In this document: positions 50,196 to 58,778 of the stretch, in pieces
How positions within the stretch are numbered: position 1 is the stretch's first letter
How the letters are laid out: every line of letters starts with the position of its first letter
NCBI RefSeq assembly: GCF_024756275.1
Contig: NZ_JANUGQ010000011.1
Location: 62,001 to 126,000, forward strand
Origin: Streptomyces pyxinae
GTDB taxonomy: Bacteria; Actinomycetota; Actinomycetes; Streptomycetales; Streptomycetaceae
Reading direction: 5' to 3'
DNA length: 64,000 bases
Translations under genes and position numbers: made by a program
The notes under the pieces: model-generated
What the model was told of the DNA's origin: nothing
Database searches by the model: none
What the model saw: only the letters and a program-made list of their open reading frames with translations

Positions 50196-50603
50196 CGTGT
50201 GCTCTCCTCCGTTCTCCTGCGGGGCCTCTCCTGTGGAGACTCTCCTGCGGTACCTCTCCTGCGGGGCCCGCCGCCCGCGGTGCCGTCAGGGCCCTCCGCG
50301 GGCAACCGGTTCACCCACCGTACGCGTCTCCCGAGGCCGGCGGTTGCCCCTAAGGGCAGGGGAGTTGGGCGCTGGTGCGCCGGACATGACCCGCGCCACA
50401 CAATGATCGAGCCAAATGGACGCGGACGATGGTCGCGGTGCGACGGCACGTCAGGGCGATGGTGCGGGGGACGCCACCGGATACGCGGACCTCTGCGAAA
50501 CCCCGCCTTTCGGCCAAAGGACCCAACCGGGGTGTTCCCCGAACCGCCCCGGGAGATACGAAGGTTTACGTGATCGTCTTCGTGCACTGGGGGTGAGGAG
50601 GGA
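50196..50603. promoter_or_regulatory. Divergent promoter region between methyltransferase and MFS genes
   Basis: This 408-base region contains a four-copy 14-15-base repeat near the methyltransferase start and a TGCCC-CTAA-GGGCA palindrome at about 50345-50358. An AT-richer segment at 50390-50600 is a likely promoter for the MFS gene. No gene is present. Confidence 0.5.
50212..50268. repeat. Four-copy 14-15-bp repeat in the methyltransferase leader
   Basis: Units beginning TCTCCTGYGG occur at 50212, 50227, 50241 and 50255. Read on the minus strand, each carries an AGGAGA core, so the leader displays several Shine-Dalgarno-like sequences. Confidence 0.8.
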
Positions 50604-51935
50604 ATGACCGACGCGTCCGTCGATGTACGCACGCGGTCGGAGATCTGGAAGGACTTCGCCCCGGTGGAACGGCGCGAAGTCGCCACGGTCGGGGTGTCGA
50701 CCCTGCAGAGCCAGAGCACTTCGGCCTTGCTGCTTCTGCTGCTCTCCCTGCTCGCGCTCGACGTCACCGGATCTCCCGCGAGCGCGCCCCTGGTCGTCGC
50801 CGCCGGCGCGTTGCCCGCGCTGCTGCTCGTCCGGTGGGTGCGCGGTGTGAACCGGGTGCTCGACCACCGATGGGTGATGCTGCTCTCCGACGCGGGTGCG
50901 TTCGCGGTCGCCCTGGTGCTGTTCGTACTGGCTCGCGGTGACATCCAGGCCTGGCAGATCTATCTGGGCATGGCCCTGTTCTCCTCCTTCGGCGCCTTCT
51001 ATCTGCCCGCCATGCGCGGCTGGGTGGCCGACCAGACCGCCGGACTGGAGCAGCTCACCTGGCTCAACGCGATGCTCGCCGTCTCCACCCAGGCGTCGGT
51101 CGTCATCGGGTGGGCGCTCGGGGGTGTGCTGGCCTCCACCATCGGCATCGGTGCCTCACTGGGGCTCTGCGCACTCTCGTACGCGTTCGGCATCGGGCTC
51201 CAGTTCGTGGTGTTCGTAGTGATCAACAGAGCGCCCCTCCGTAAAGTCGGCAGGACTGGCAGGACTGGCGGCGCCGGCAGGACCGGTGGGACCGGAGCAA
51301 CGGAGGCGATGGCCCATGGGCAGGCGGACCCGCCCGCCGGGCCGTCGGTGTCTCCCGCCCCGGGAGTGTGGCGCCAGGTCTTCTCGCCCAGCCGGCTCGG
51401 ACTGTTCACCGCCTCGCTGCTGGCGATGGAGCTCTCCCATGTCCTGGTCTTCAGCATGTTCGTCCCCCTGCTGACCGGCGGTGCGCCCGAGCGCTCCTGG
51501 GTGGCGGGCACCGCCAACGCCTGCTTCGCCCTGGCGGCGATGGCCAGCGGTGTCCTGGTCTCCGGCGGAGCGCTGGGACGCTGGGTCCGGTCCCGGGTGC
51601 CCGGCATTCTGCTGGTGGGCTTCGCCGTCCAGGCGGTCTTCGGGCTCAGCGCCGGTTCCACCGTCCTGGCCATCGTCCTCTACACAGTGGTCGGTCTGCT
51701 CAGCGGCGGCGACGCCGCGCTCCAGAGCGAAGTGCAGAACCACTGGCGTCCGGCCGGCTCCTCGCAGGCGTTCGCCGTCTTCGGAGCGGTGCAGGGTCCG
51801 GCGCAGTTGGCCGGCTCGCTCCTCATCGCCCTGCTGTTGCTGCATCTGTCGGTGACCACGGTCTATGTGGGCACGATCCTGACCCTGGGCATGGGCTCGG
51901 GACTGCTACTGATCGCGGCGAGATCCCGCGCCTGA
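50604..51935 (+). CDS. MFS-type transporter (12 helices)
   Basis: The 443-residue protein has about 12 hydrophobic segments with a hydrophilic central loop. YLPAMRGWVADQTAGLEQLTWLNAM is the family-typical 'PALRAYVADL'-like loop of the enterobactin exporter/MFS_3 branch (key piece LPAMRGWVADQ). The central loop (about residues 215-250) is a Gly/Thr/Arg repeat. It opens the right-hand cluster and probably exports its product. GGAGGGA precedes the ATG. An internal nonamer repeat encodes the loop. Confidence 0.88.
   Translation: MTDASVDVRTRSEIWKDFAPVERREVATVGVSTLQSQSTSALLLLLLSLLALDVTGSPASAPLVVAAGALPALLLVRWVRGVNRVLDHRWVMLLSDAGAFAVALVLFVLARGDIQAWQIYLGMALFSSFGAFYLPAMRGWVADQTAGLEQLTWLNAMLAVSTQASVVIGWALGGVLASTIGIGASLGLCALSYAFGIGLQFVVFVVINRAPLRKVGRTGRTGGAGRTGGTGATEAMAHGQADPPAGPSVSPAPGVWRQVFSPSRLGLFTASLLAMELSHVLVFSMFVPLLTGGAPERSWVAGTANACFALAAMASGVLVSGGALGRWVRSRVPGILLVGFAVQAVFGLSAGSTVLAIVLYTVVGLLSGGDAALQSEVQNHWRPAGSSQAFAVFGAVQGPAQLAGSLLIALLLLHLSVTTVYVGTILTLGMGSGLLLIAARSRA
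51248..51297. repeat. Intragenic (GGCAGGACT)-type repeat
   Basis: Degenerate nonamers encode the R-T-G / G-T-G loop between transporter halves. The 9-base unit preserves frame, so copy number could vary without loss of function. Confidence 0.75.
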
Positions 51936-52206
51936 GCCGCGTACCGGCCGGCCCCGCCCCTCCCTTCATGAGGGTGTCGCCGCGAGGGTGCCGCGCGATG
52001 CGGTACGGCGCGGACCCGGACCGGCTTCGGACCGGTTCCCGGCCACCCCGCCACTCGCCCCCCGCCTCCCCGGCTCCCGGCCCTCCTCCCGCACTCCCGA
52101 CCCGTTTCCCCGGACCGAGCGGCTCCGAAGCAATCCCCGAACCCGCGAATCCCCTGAATCCGTGAAGACGTGAACCTCTGAGAAGGAACCCAGGAAAGGA
52201 ACGCAC

Positions 52207-53019
52207 GTGGTGGACATCGCCCTGTACGGCCTCGGAGAAATGGGCGCGGACATCGCCCGGTGCCTCGTGGGAGGCGGGACGCGGCTCCACGCGTACGATC
52301 CGGTGGCCGGGGTGGAGCTGGACGCACCGCACTTCCACCGGCACACCACCGCCGGGGAGGCCGCCCGTGCGGCGTCGGCGCACCTGGTCGTGGTGAAGCG
52401 GCCGGAGGATCTGGAGACGCTTCTCTTCGGCCCGGACGGAGTGTGCGCCGCCGCGTCCCCGGACTCCCTGATCGTCCTGCACACCACACTCACCCCGGAC
52501 GCCGTAAGGGAGTTGCGCGGCCGGGTGCGTGACGGTCACGGCCACACCCTGATCGACGCCGCCCTCAGCAGGCGCGGGGGAGCGGTCCGCGACGGGTCGC
52601 TGTCGCTGTTCGTCGGCGCGGACGAGGCCGAGTTCATACGGGCGCGGCCGATCCTCGAACGGTACGCGGACAATGTCGTGCACGCCGGGGCCGGCGGTGC
52701 CGGCATGACGGTGAAGCTCTGCAACAACTGGCTGCTCTACAGCAACCGGCACGCCGCGCTCCAGGCCATCCGCACCGGCCGGGAACTCGGGGTGGACCCG
52801 GAGGTGTTGCGCGGGGCGCTGGCCTCCTCCACCGGGGCGAGCTGGGCGCTGGCGCACTACTCGGAGCTGGACGAGGCGATCGTCACCGGGCGGGGCGCCC
52901 CGCCCGTGGTGCGCGACCGGACCGAGTCCGAGCTGGGAATGGCACGGGAGATGGCGGCGAGCAGCGGCGAGGTGCCCACCAGTCTCCGGGAGACCTTCGC
53001 CCTGCTGGATGCCATGTAG
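52207..53019 (+). CDS. 3-hydroxyisobutyrate-dehydrogenase-like NAD(P)-dependent oxidoreductase
   Basis: The 270-residue protein has an N-terminal Rossmann domain (IALYGLGEMGADIARCLVGGG). It also has the family's substrate motif region LIDAALSRRGGAVRDGSLSLFVG and the catalytic-lysine motif GAGMTVKLCNN (G-x3-K-x3-N). It should oxidise or reduce a hydroxy acid or imine carbon. The GTG start is preceded by GGAAAGG. It lies about 270 bases after the MFS gene and before the acyltransferase-like genes. Confidence 0.88.
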   Translation: MVDIALYGLGEMGADIARCLVGGGTRLHAYDPVAGVELDAPHFHRHTTAGEAARAASAHLVVVKRPEDLETLLFGPDGVCAAASPDSLIVLHTTLTPDAVRELRGRVRDGHGHTLIDAALSRRGGAVRDGSLSLFVGADEAEFIRARPILERYADNVVHAGAGGAGMTVKLCNNWLLYSNRHAALQAIRTGRELGVDPEVLRGALASSTGASWALAHYSELDEAIVTGRGAPPVVRDRTESELGMAREMAASSGEVPTSLRETFALLDAM

Positions 53020-53143
53020 ACGCCCTACGGGTGCCGGCCGGGCGCGGGTCTCCGCGCCCGGCCGCGCCCCACCTCCGAAGTCCGCCCATGTGTCCCGGCC
53101 CTGCCACGGCACCGGCCGCCGGCCCGCTCCCGGAAAGGCGAAG

Positions 53144-54076
53144 ATGCACAGCGACACCGTTTCCCCGGAGACGTACGCCGAGATCGTCACCTCGCTGCCC
53201 GTACCCGTGTGGAACTCCCCCCTGGCGGTGGAGCTCTACGGAAACACGCTCAATGTGGTGTGCCGGAGCCGCCGGGGCAGAACCGCCGGGGTCTGGGTCT
53301 GTCCGCTGGACGCCGAGGGGGAGGGCGCGGGGGAGCCGGCGGCGCGCCGGGGGTTCCGGCTCCTGCCCTATGCCTCTCCCTGGGTGGATCCCGGGCTGCA
53401 CCCCGTCGACCGGCACCGGACGGTCGTCTCCCTGGTGGCCGCGGTCATGGAGCGGGTGACCGCGATCGACCTGCCGATGGATCCGCGGTTCGGTGAGGTG
53501 GCCGCCCTCGCCGAGGCGGGTGCCGAGGCCCTGTGCCGGCACACCCGGATGCTCGACCTGCGGGACGACAAGGACCCCCGGGAGTCGTACGTCCCCAAGG
53601 TCCGCAACCATCTCCGCGCCGCCGGGCGCGAGGTGGACGTCGACCGGGCCGGGCCCGAGTCCTTCGACTTCTCCCGCGCCGTCGTCGGGCAGCCGGAGGC
53701 CGCCGTCGCCGCCCGGCGGCGGTCCGGGCTGCGGCTCGGCCGGGATCAGGACGGCACGGTCCACTGCCTCGCCGCGACCGACCGGGAGGGTGTCTGCCGG
53801 GGACAGGTGTTCGTCCTCCGGTGTGACGGCGCCGATGTCCTGATGCACTCCTGGTTCGACCGCACGGGACCCCGCGGAGTGCCCAGTCTGCTGGTGGACG
53901 CGGCTGTCGCCCGGGCGGTGCGGGACCCCGGAACGGACGCCTTCGACTTCGAGGGCAGTGTGATCCCCAGTATCGACCACTTCATGACCGGCTTCGGCGC
54001 GCGGGCGCACGCCTATCCACAGCTTCTGTGGCGCCGGTCCGCCGGGTCGTCCGACGGCGCACGGGAGTTCGGATGA
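53144..54076 (+). CDS. FemAB/BioF2-like GNAT-fold acyltransferase 1
   Basis: The 310-residue protein lacks strong short motifs. Its C-terminal half (GQVFVLRCDGADVLMHSWFDR then FDFEGSVIPSIDHFMTGFGA) matches the acetyltransferase-6/FemAB-like pattern. The 'DFEGS-(x)-ID-F...GFGA' phrase is typical of actinobacterial members. Such enzymes transfer acyl or aminoacyl groups, some from aminoacyl-tRNA. ATG 53144 follows GGAAAGG. It is coupled (ATGA) to a second relative, and the pair sits before two aminotransferases, suggesting acylation of an amine made by them. Confidence 0.7.
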   Translation: MHSDTVSPETYAEIVTSLPVPVWNSPLAVELYGNTLNVVCRSRRGRTAGVWVCPLDAEGEGAGEPAARRGFRLLPYASPWVDPGLHPVDRHRTVVSLVAAVMERVTAIDLPMDPRFGEVAALAEAGAEALCRHTRMLDLRDDKDPRESYVPKVRNHLRAAGREVDVDRAGPESFDFSRAVVGQPEAAVAARRRSGLRLGRDQDGTVHCLAATDREGVCRGQVFVLRCDGADVLMHSWFDRTGPRGVPSLLVDAAVARAVRDPGTDAFDFEGSVIPSIDHFMTGFGARAHAYPQLLWRRSAGSSDGAREFG

Positions 54077-55101
54077 CCTTCACCGGGGAGCTGGGCGCGT
54101 TGACGCCCGAACAGGAACGCCACTGGCAGGAGTTGTACGAGCGCTTCGGCACCCGGGTGCAGCAGTCGCCCGCGTACGCCAGGGCCGTGCGGGCCGCCGG
54201 GCGCCGGGTGCTCGTCGTCCTGGCGGACGGGGCGGCCCTCGCCCTCACCCAGGACGGGGAGTTCTGCACCGCGCTCTGCGACGACCAGCCGCTGCTGGCC
54301 GGCGAACCAGGACCCGAGCCGCTGGCACGGCTGGTCGACGCCGTACACCGGTCCGCCGGGGTGCCGGTCTATCTGCCGCTGGTGGACGCCGGCTACGCCG
54401 ACTGCGCCGACTGCGTCCACCGGGTGGGTGCCCGCGCTTCTGGGCCCTTCACCGCCTGGGCGCGGCCGCCCAACTCGCTGGTCGACTGGTCCCGGGACGG
54501 CGCCGATCTGTGGGAACGTGCCCTCGCCCGCGGAAACTCGCAACTGCGCCGCAAGCGACGGCTGGTGGAGCGCGACGGGCTGACCCTCTCCGCCGGGGCG
54601 GCCGGCCCCCGGGCCGCCGAGGACATGCTGCGGGTGGACGACCGCTCCTGGAAGGCGGACCGGGGGCAGAGCATGCGGTCGCGGGGCGGCCAGGACCGGC
54701 TGTACCGGCGGCTGGTCGAGGACGGGACGCTGACCGCCGCCTTTCTGCGGGACGGTGACCGGCCGGTCGCCTTCCGGCTGGACGCCCGGGTCAAGGACCG
54801 GGTGATGTGCCTGAAGTGGTCGTACGACGAGGCCTACCGCCGCTATTCGCCCGGACTCCATCTGCTCACCGAGGGGCTGCGACGGGAGTGGGGCGGTGCC
54901 CGGGGCGTCCGGGTGGTGGACCTGCACGGCGGCCCGGACACTCTCAAGGACCTGCTGTACAGCGCCCGGAGCCCGCGGGTGGACCTCTGGTACGGCGATC
55001 CGGAGCTGGGCGCCCGCCGGGCCGCGGAGCGAGCGGCGTTCGACGCCCGGGTGGCAGGGGCGCACGACCACGGGAAGGGGCTGCGCCATGCGTTCGGCTG
55101 A
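54073..55101 (+). CDS. FemAB/BioF2-like GNAT-fold acyltransferase 2
   Basis: The 342-residue protein has the BioF2-like core: basic GNSQLRRKRRLVERDG, DDRSWKADRG, then AAFLRDGDRPVAFRLDARV, DEAYRRYSPGLHLL and VVDLHGGPDTLKDLLY. The pattern (helix with 'SPG' phosphate-like loop and 'DLHGG.D.LK..') is that of CelD/BioF2 acyltransferases, which include cell-wall and natural-product peptidyl or acyl transferases. The ATG overlaps the previous stop. The two acyltransferase-like genes are related in fold but not close duplicates. Confidence 0.75.
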   Translation: MTFTGELGALTPEQERHWQELYERFGTRVQQSPAYARAVRAAGRRVLVVLADGAALALTQDGEFCTALCDDQPLLAGEPGPEPLARLVDAVHRSAGVPVYLPLVDAGYADCADCVHRVGARASGPFTAWARPPNSLVDWSRDGADLWERALARGNSQLRRKRRLVERDGLTLSAGAAGPRAAEDMLRVDDRSWKADRGQSMRSRGGQDRLYRRLVEDGTLTAAFLRDGDRPVAFRLDARVKDRVMCLKWSYDEAYRRYSPGLHLLTEGLRREWGGARGVRVVDLHGGPDTLKDLLYSARSPRVDLWYGDPELGARRAAERAAFDARVAGAHDHGKGLRHAFG

Positions 55102-56272
55102 CCACGACACCGCGCACCGTCCCCGGATGCCCGGGAAGTCCCGGGGCGTCGCGGGCACCGGGGGAGCCATGAGCACCGAGGGGCCCACGAGCGCTGGAGG
55201 CACCGTGAGCACCGGGCGTACCGAGGGCGCGACCAGTGCCGGGGGTGCCATGAGCACCGAGGACGCGACGAGTGCCGAGGGCGCCTTGAGCGTGGCGGAG
55301 GCCGTCGCCGAGCTGCCGCGCCGGTTCGGCCAGCCCGCCGCCGAGTTCACCGCGTCCGGTTCGGCGGCCCTCGAAGTCGCCCTGGAACTACTGGAGATCG
55401 GGCCCGGCGACGAGGTGGTGGTGCCGGATGTGGGCTGCCACTCGGTCGCCGCCGCCGTGGTGCGCGTCGGCGCCGTACCGGTGTTCACCGGAGTGGGCGA
55501 GGCGCTCACCCTGGAACCGGAACATGTCGCCGCCGCCTGTGGGAGCCGGACCCGGGCCGTCATCGCCGTACACCAGTACGGTCTGCCGTGCGACGTCCCC
55601 GGCATCGTGGCGGCGGTGGCGCCGGAGGTGACGGTGATCGAGGACGTGGCCCAGACCTGGGGGTCCTCCGTCCGGGGCGTCCCCGCCGGAGCCACCGGGG
55701 CGCTCGCCGTCACCTCGTTCGGCCCCTCCAAGCCGGTGGCCCTGGGCGCCGGCGGAGCCCTCCTGGGCCCGGCGTCCGCCGTGACCGGTACCGTCGCGCA
55801 CGGGGACGGCGGCGACCGCCATCTGCCCCGCGCCCCGTCACCGGCGCGCTTCCCCGCGCCCCTGCTGGAACTGCTGCCGGGGGCCGTGGCGCGCGCCGAC
55901 CGCCGGCTGCGGCAGCGCGCGGAGGCGGTGGCGCGCTTCACCCGGGACGAACTCGCCGCCCACTTCCGGTTGCCCCCGATGCCGCCGGACTCCACCGCCG
56001 GCTGGACCCGGATGCCCCTCTATCCGCTCGATCCCCTCGATACCCCTGATCCCCTCCATCCCCTTGATCCCGTCCGTCCCGCCGAACCGGCGGAGCCCGC
56101 CACGGACGCCCGCGTCGCGCGGATCGAGGCCGTCTTCGGCCCGGTCCAGCGGATGCATCCGCTGCCGCCGTCCGCGCTGCCGATGTTCCGGCGAAGCGCC
56201 ATCCGCGTGGTCCCCGGCGGCCACCGTCCCACCCAACCCCTGCTCGTGAGGATTGGACGACAACCACGATGA
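55088..56272 (+). CDS. DegT/DnrJ/EryC1/StrS-family aminotransferase 1 (divergent)
   Basis: The fold type I PLP domain has SGSAALEVALELLEIGPGDEVV, VHQYGLPCDV, VIEDVAQTWGS and the Schiff-base lysine in SFGPSKPVALGAGG. The family transaminates sugar or cyclitol ketones. Two oddities stand out. The N-terminal 65 residues are Ser/Thr/Gly repeats (MSTE.PTSAGG). The C-terminal domain carries a Pro-Leu-Asp repeat (YPLDPLDTPDPLHPLDP) where loop sequence is expected. ATG 55088 overlaps the previous gene by 14 bases; ATG 55169 or 55250 could be the true start. It is truncated in the C-terminal domain relative to its neighbour. Confidence 0.85.
   Translation: MRSADHDTAHRPRMPGKSRGVAGTGGAMSTEGPTSAGGTVSTGRTEGATSAGGAMSTEDATSAEGALSVAEAVAELPRRFGQPAAEFTASGSAALEVALELLEIGPGDEVVVPDVGCHSVAAAVVRVGAVPVFTGVGEALTLEPEHVAAACGSRTRAVIAVHQYGLPCDVPGIVAAVAPEVTVIEDVAQTWGSSVRGVPAGATGALAVTSFGPSKPVALGAGGALLGPASAVTGTVAHGDGGDRHLPRAPSPARFPAPLLELLPGAVARADRRLRQRAEAVARFTRDELAAHFRLPPMPPDSTAGWTRMPLYPLDPLDTPDPLHPLDPVRPAEPAEPATDARVARIEAVFGPVQRMHPLPPSALPMFRRSAIRVVPGGHRPTQPLLVRIGRQPR
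55160..55287. repeat. Intragenic repeat in the 5' end of aminotransferase 1
   Basis: The unit GCCATGAGCACCGAGG occurs at 55166 and 55247, 81 bases apart, with related ACNAGYGCYGRRGG strings between. All keep frame. Each unit carries an in-frame ATG, so the start codon itself has been multiplied. Confidence 0.7.
56026..56078. repeat. Intragenic 9-bp repeat (CCCCTYGAT type) in aminotransferase 1
   Basis: Five to six degenerate nonamers encode (P-L-D) repeats near residues 313-330. The pyrimidine-rich unit contrasts with surrounding coding sequence. Confidence 0.75.
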
Positions 56273-57564
56273 CCACCACCGCACGGACCACCACGGCGAC
56301 CACGGCCGGACCGACCACGGACGGGTCGACCGCAACCGGAGCGACCACCGCCGGGCCGGCGACCACCGGACCGGCCGCCCGACCGGCCACCGCCGGCGGG
56401 ATGATCAACCCGCATCAGCTCTTCGACCTGTCGCGCGAGGACGCCGACTCCCTCACCCACCTCCGCGCCGTGCTGGGCGACGGCCAGCTCTTCCGCTATG
56501 TCGAGGGGGACCGCGAGTCGGCGAACACCCTCATCGAGCGGCACTTCGCCGGGTACTTCCGCAAGGAAGCGGCCGCGGCGGTGGCCAATGGCACCGTCGG
56601 ACTGCGGCTGGCCCTCCGCGCCCTGGGCATCGGGCCCGGCGACCGGGTCCTGGTCAACGCGTACGCCTTCATCGCCTGCGCCATGGCCATCACCGCCGTC
56701 GGGGCGACCCCGGTGCCGATGGATCTGGAGCCGGGCACACTCGGCGCCGACCCCGCCGCCCTGGAGGCCCCCGACGGTCCCGTCGCCGCGGTGATGATCG
56801 TCCATGTGCAGGGCCACGCCCTGCCGACCGGACGGATCCGGGCGCTCTGCGACCGCCTGGGCGTACCGCTGATCGAGGACGTCTGCCAGGGGCTGGGCGC
56901 CGAGTCGAGCGACGGCCGGGCAGGACAGCTCGGGGACGTCGCCGTGACCAGCTTCCAGCAGGCCAAGCAGATAGCCTCGGGCGAAGGCGGCCTGGTCGCC
57001 GGCAGTGCCGAAGTGATCGAGCGGGTCTACCGGATGGCGGACCTGGGGGCCGTACGGCACGACGGCGGGCTCCCCGACTGGGACGACGAGCGGGCGATCA
57101 TCGGTGACAACCAGCGGATGTCCGAGCTCCAGGCGGCGCTCGTCATGGACCAGGCCGAGGTCCTGGACGACACCCTGGCCCGGCAGCGCGACCGCCGCGC
57201 CCGGCTGCGCGAGGCGCTGGGCGACGTCCCCGTGCTGGAGAGCGAGAACCCGGGCGGCGACGCCGGCTCGCACACCCTCCTCCTGGCGCGCGGCGCCTCC
57301 GAGGCCCAGGAGTTCTGCGCGGCGCTCGCGGCCCGCGGGGTGCTCGCCCGCCTGGTCTGGAAGAAGACCTGGCTGGAGTACGGTCTGTTCCAGCGGGAGC
57401 TGACGAGCCGGTCCTCCGCAGCCCGCCCGTGGTCCGGGAAAGCGACCGCGCTGGCACCGAGGATCCTCAGCGTCCCCACGTCGAAGTACCTGACGGACTC
57501 CGCCGTCGCCGAGGTGGCGGACGCCGTCGTGGCCAACCGTCACCACCTCGTTCCTGAAGGGTGA
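56269..57564 (+). CDS. DegT/DnrJ/EryC1/StrS-family aminotransferase 2
   Basis: The 431-residue protein has an N-terminal Thr/Ala/Gly repeat (about 44 residues; T-T-x-T-A-T-T-A-G style). A full DegT domain follows: GTVGLRLALRALGIGPGDRV, VNAYAFIACAMAITAVGATPV, VHVQGHALP, LIEDVCQGLGAE, and PLP lysine in SFQQAKQIASGEGG. The QQAKQIxSGEGG form is the 'scyllo-inosose/L-glutamine-type' variant common in aminocyclitol and aminosugar pathways. ATG 56269 overlaps the previous stop (ATGA). ATG 56401 just before MINPHQLFDL is a possible start. Confidence 0.9.
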   Translation: MTTTARTTTATTAGPTTDGSTATGATTAGPATTGPAARPATAGGMINPHQLFDLSREDADSLTHLRAVLGDGQLFRYVEGDRESANTLIERHFAGYFRKEAAAAVANGTVGLRLALRALGIGPGDRVLVNAYAFIACAMAITAVGATPVPMDLEPGTLGADPAALEAPDGPVAAVMIVHVQGHALPTGRIRALCDRLGVPLIEDVCQGLGAESSDGRAGQLGDVAVTSFQQAKQIASGEGGLVAGSAEVIERVYRMADLGAVRHDGGLPDWDDERAIIGDNQRMSELQAALVMDQAEVLDDTLARQRDRRARLREALGDVPVLESENPGGDAGSHTLLLARGASEAQEFCAALAARGVLARLVWKKTWLEYGLFQRELTSRSSAARPWSGKATALAPRILSVPTSKYLTDSAVAEVADAVVANRHHLVPEG

Positions 57565-57572
57565 ATCCCCCG

Positions 57573-58778
57573 ATGAAGCACATCGCGCTGCTGCTGCGCG
57601 GCCTGCCGAACTCCGGCAAGACGACCACCGCCGCCCTGCTGCGGAACCAACTCGCCCCCGCCGTCCGGATCTCCAACGACTCGGTCCGCTACATGGCCCA
57701 GCCCCGGGACTTCAGCGACTTCACCATCGAGGCGTCCGAACTCGGCTGCCTGGACCTCGCGCTCTCCTACCTCGACAGTGGTTTCACCCCGGTGATCGAC
57801 GGGGTGTTCGAGGACATCGGCTTTCTCTCCGCACAGGAACTCCGCTTCCGCAGAAAGGGGTTGCGGCTGATCACCGTCACCCTGGAGGGCGGCCTCACCG
57901 ATCTGCTGGACCGCAACGCCGCCCGTGACCCGCTGGCCCGCATGGACGAGGACCGGATGCGCGAACTGCACCGGCAGTTCCGGCCGAGCGGCCTGGTGCT
58001 CTCCATCGACGGCAAGCAGCCCGAGGAGGTGGCGGACGATGTGCGGGACCTCCTCGAACTGGTGGCCCCGTACGAGGGGTCGGACGAGCCCGCCACCGGC
58101 GCCGGGGCGGAGGTGCCGGCCGGAGCCGAGGTGCCGGCCGGGGCGGACGTGCTGTTCCTGCGCCACGGCGCCCCGGAGTACCCGGCCGGTGTCTACCCGG
58201 ACCCCTACACCATGGGGCTCTCCGCGCGGGGCCGGGACGAGGCCCGGGCGGCGCGCCACGCGGTCGAGCGCTTCGCGCCGCACGTGGTGTACGTCTCCGA
58301 CTTCCGCCGCGCCGAGGAGACCGCCGCGCTGGCGGCCGGCTCCCTCGGCATCGAGGCCCGCCGGGAACCCGCCCTGCGGGAGCGGGTCTTCCACGGGCTC
58401 GCCGGAGTCGGGCTGGACGAGGTCCGCACCCGGCTCGGAGCGGAGGCCGAACGGGTGCTCGGCGGCAACAGCGACCTCTGCGAACACGGCGACGAGGAGA
58501 GCTACGAGCAGGCACGGGCCCGGGTGCTCGGCTTCTTCGAGGGCCTGGCCGCCCGCCATCCCGGGGAGCGGGTACTGGTGGTGGGCCACGGCGGACCGCA
58601 CGCCTGGCTCGTGGAGAAGGCGCTCGGCGCCGAGATGCGGGGCGTCCGCCGCATGCGCTGGGACACCGGTCACTTCTCCCGCTTCCGGGTGGCGCCGGAC
58701 GGGGTCTCGGTGGAGTTCATCAACCGTTCCCCGGAGGACATCGCCCGGCCCCCGGAGGCCCACAAGGAGGCACCGTGA
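57573..58778 (+). CDS. P-loop kinase fused to a histidine phosphatase
   Basis: Residues 1-165 form an AAA_33/zeta-toxin-like kinase: Walker A in LLRGLPNSGKTT, then RISNDSVRY, with the ITVTLEGG and RDPLARMDE segment typical of small-molecule kinases. After a Gly/Ala/Val/Pro linker with EVPAGAEVPAGAD repeats, residues about 190-400 are a phosphoglycerate-mutase-type histidine phosphatase (FLRHGAPEYPAG; second His in VVGHGGPHAWL). The arrangement recalls 6-phosphofructo-2-kinase/fructose-2,6-bisphosphatase. ATG 57573 has AAGGGTG nine bases upstream; GTG 57561 overlaps the previous stop but has no space for a ribosome site. Confidence 0.88.
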   Translation: MKHIALLLRGLPNSGKTTTAALLRNQLAPAVRISNDSVRYMAQPRDFSDFTIEASELGCLDLALSYLDSGFTPVIDGVFEDIGFLSAQELRFRRKGLRLITVTLEGGLTDLLDRNAARDPLARMDEDRMRELHRQFRPSGLVLSIDGKQPEEVADDVRDLLELVAPYEGSDEPATGAGAEVPAGAEVPAGADVLFLRHGAPEYPAGVYPDPYTMGLSARGRDEARAARHAVERFAPHVVYVSDFRRAEETAALAAGSLGIEARREPALRERVFHGLAGVGLDEVRTRLGAEAERVLGGNSDLCEHGDEESYEQARARVLGFFEGLAARHPGERVLVVGHGGPHAWLVEKALGAEMRGVRRMRWDTGHFSRFRVAPDGVSVEFINRSPEDIARPPEAHKEAP

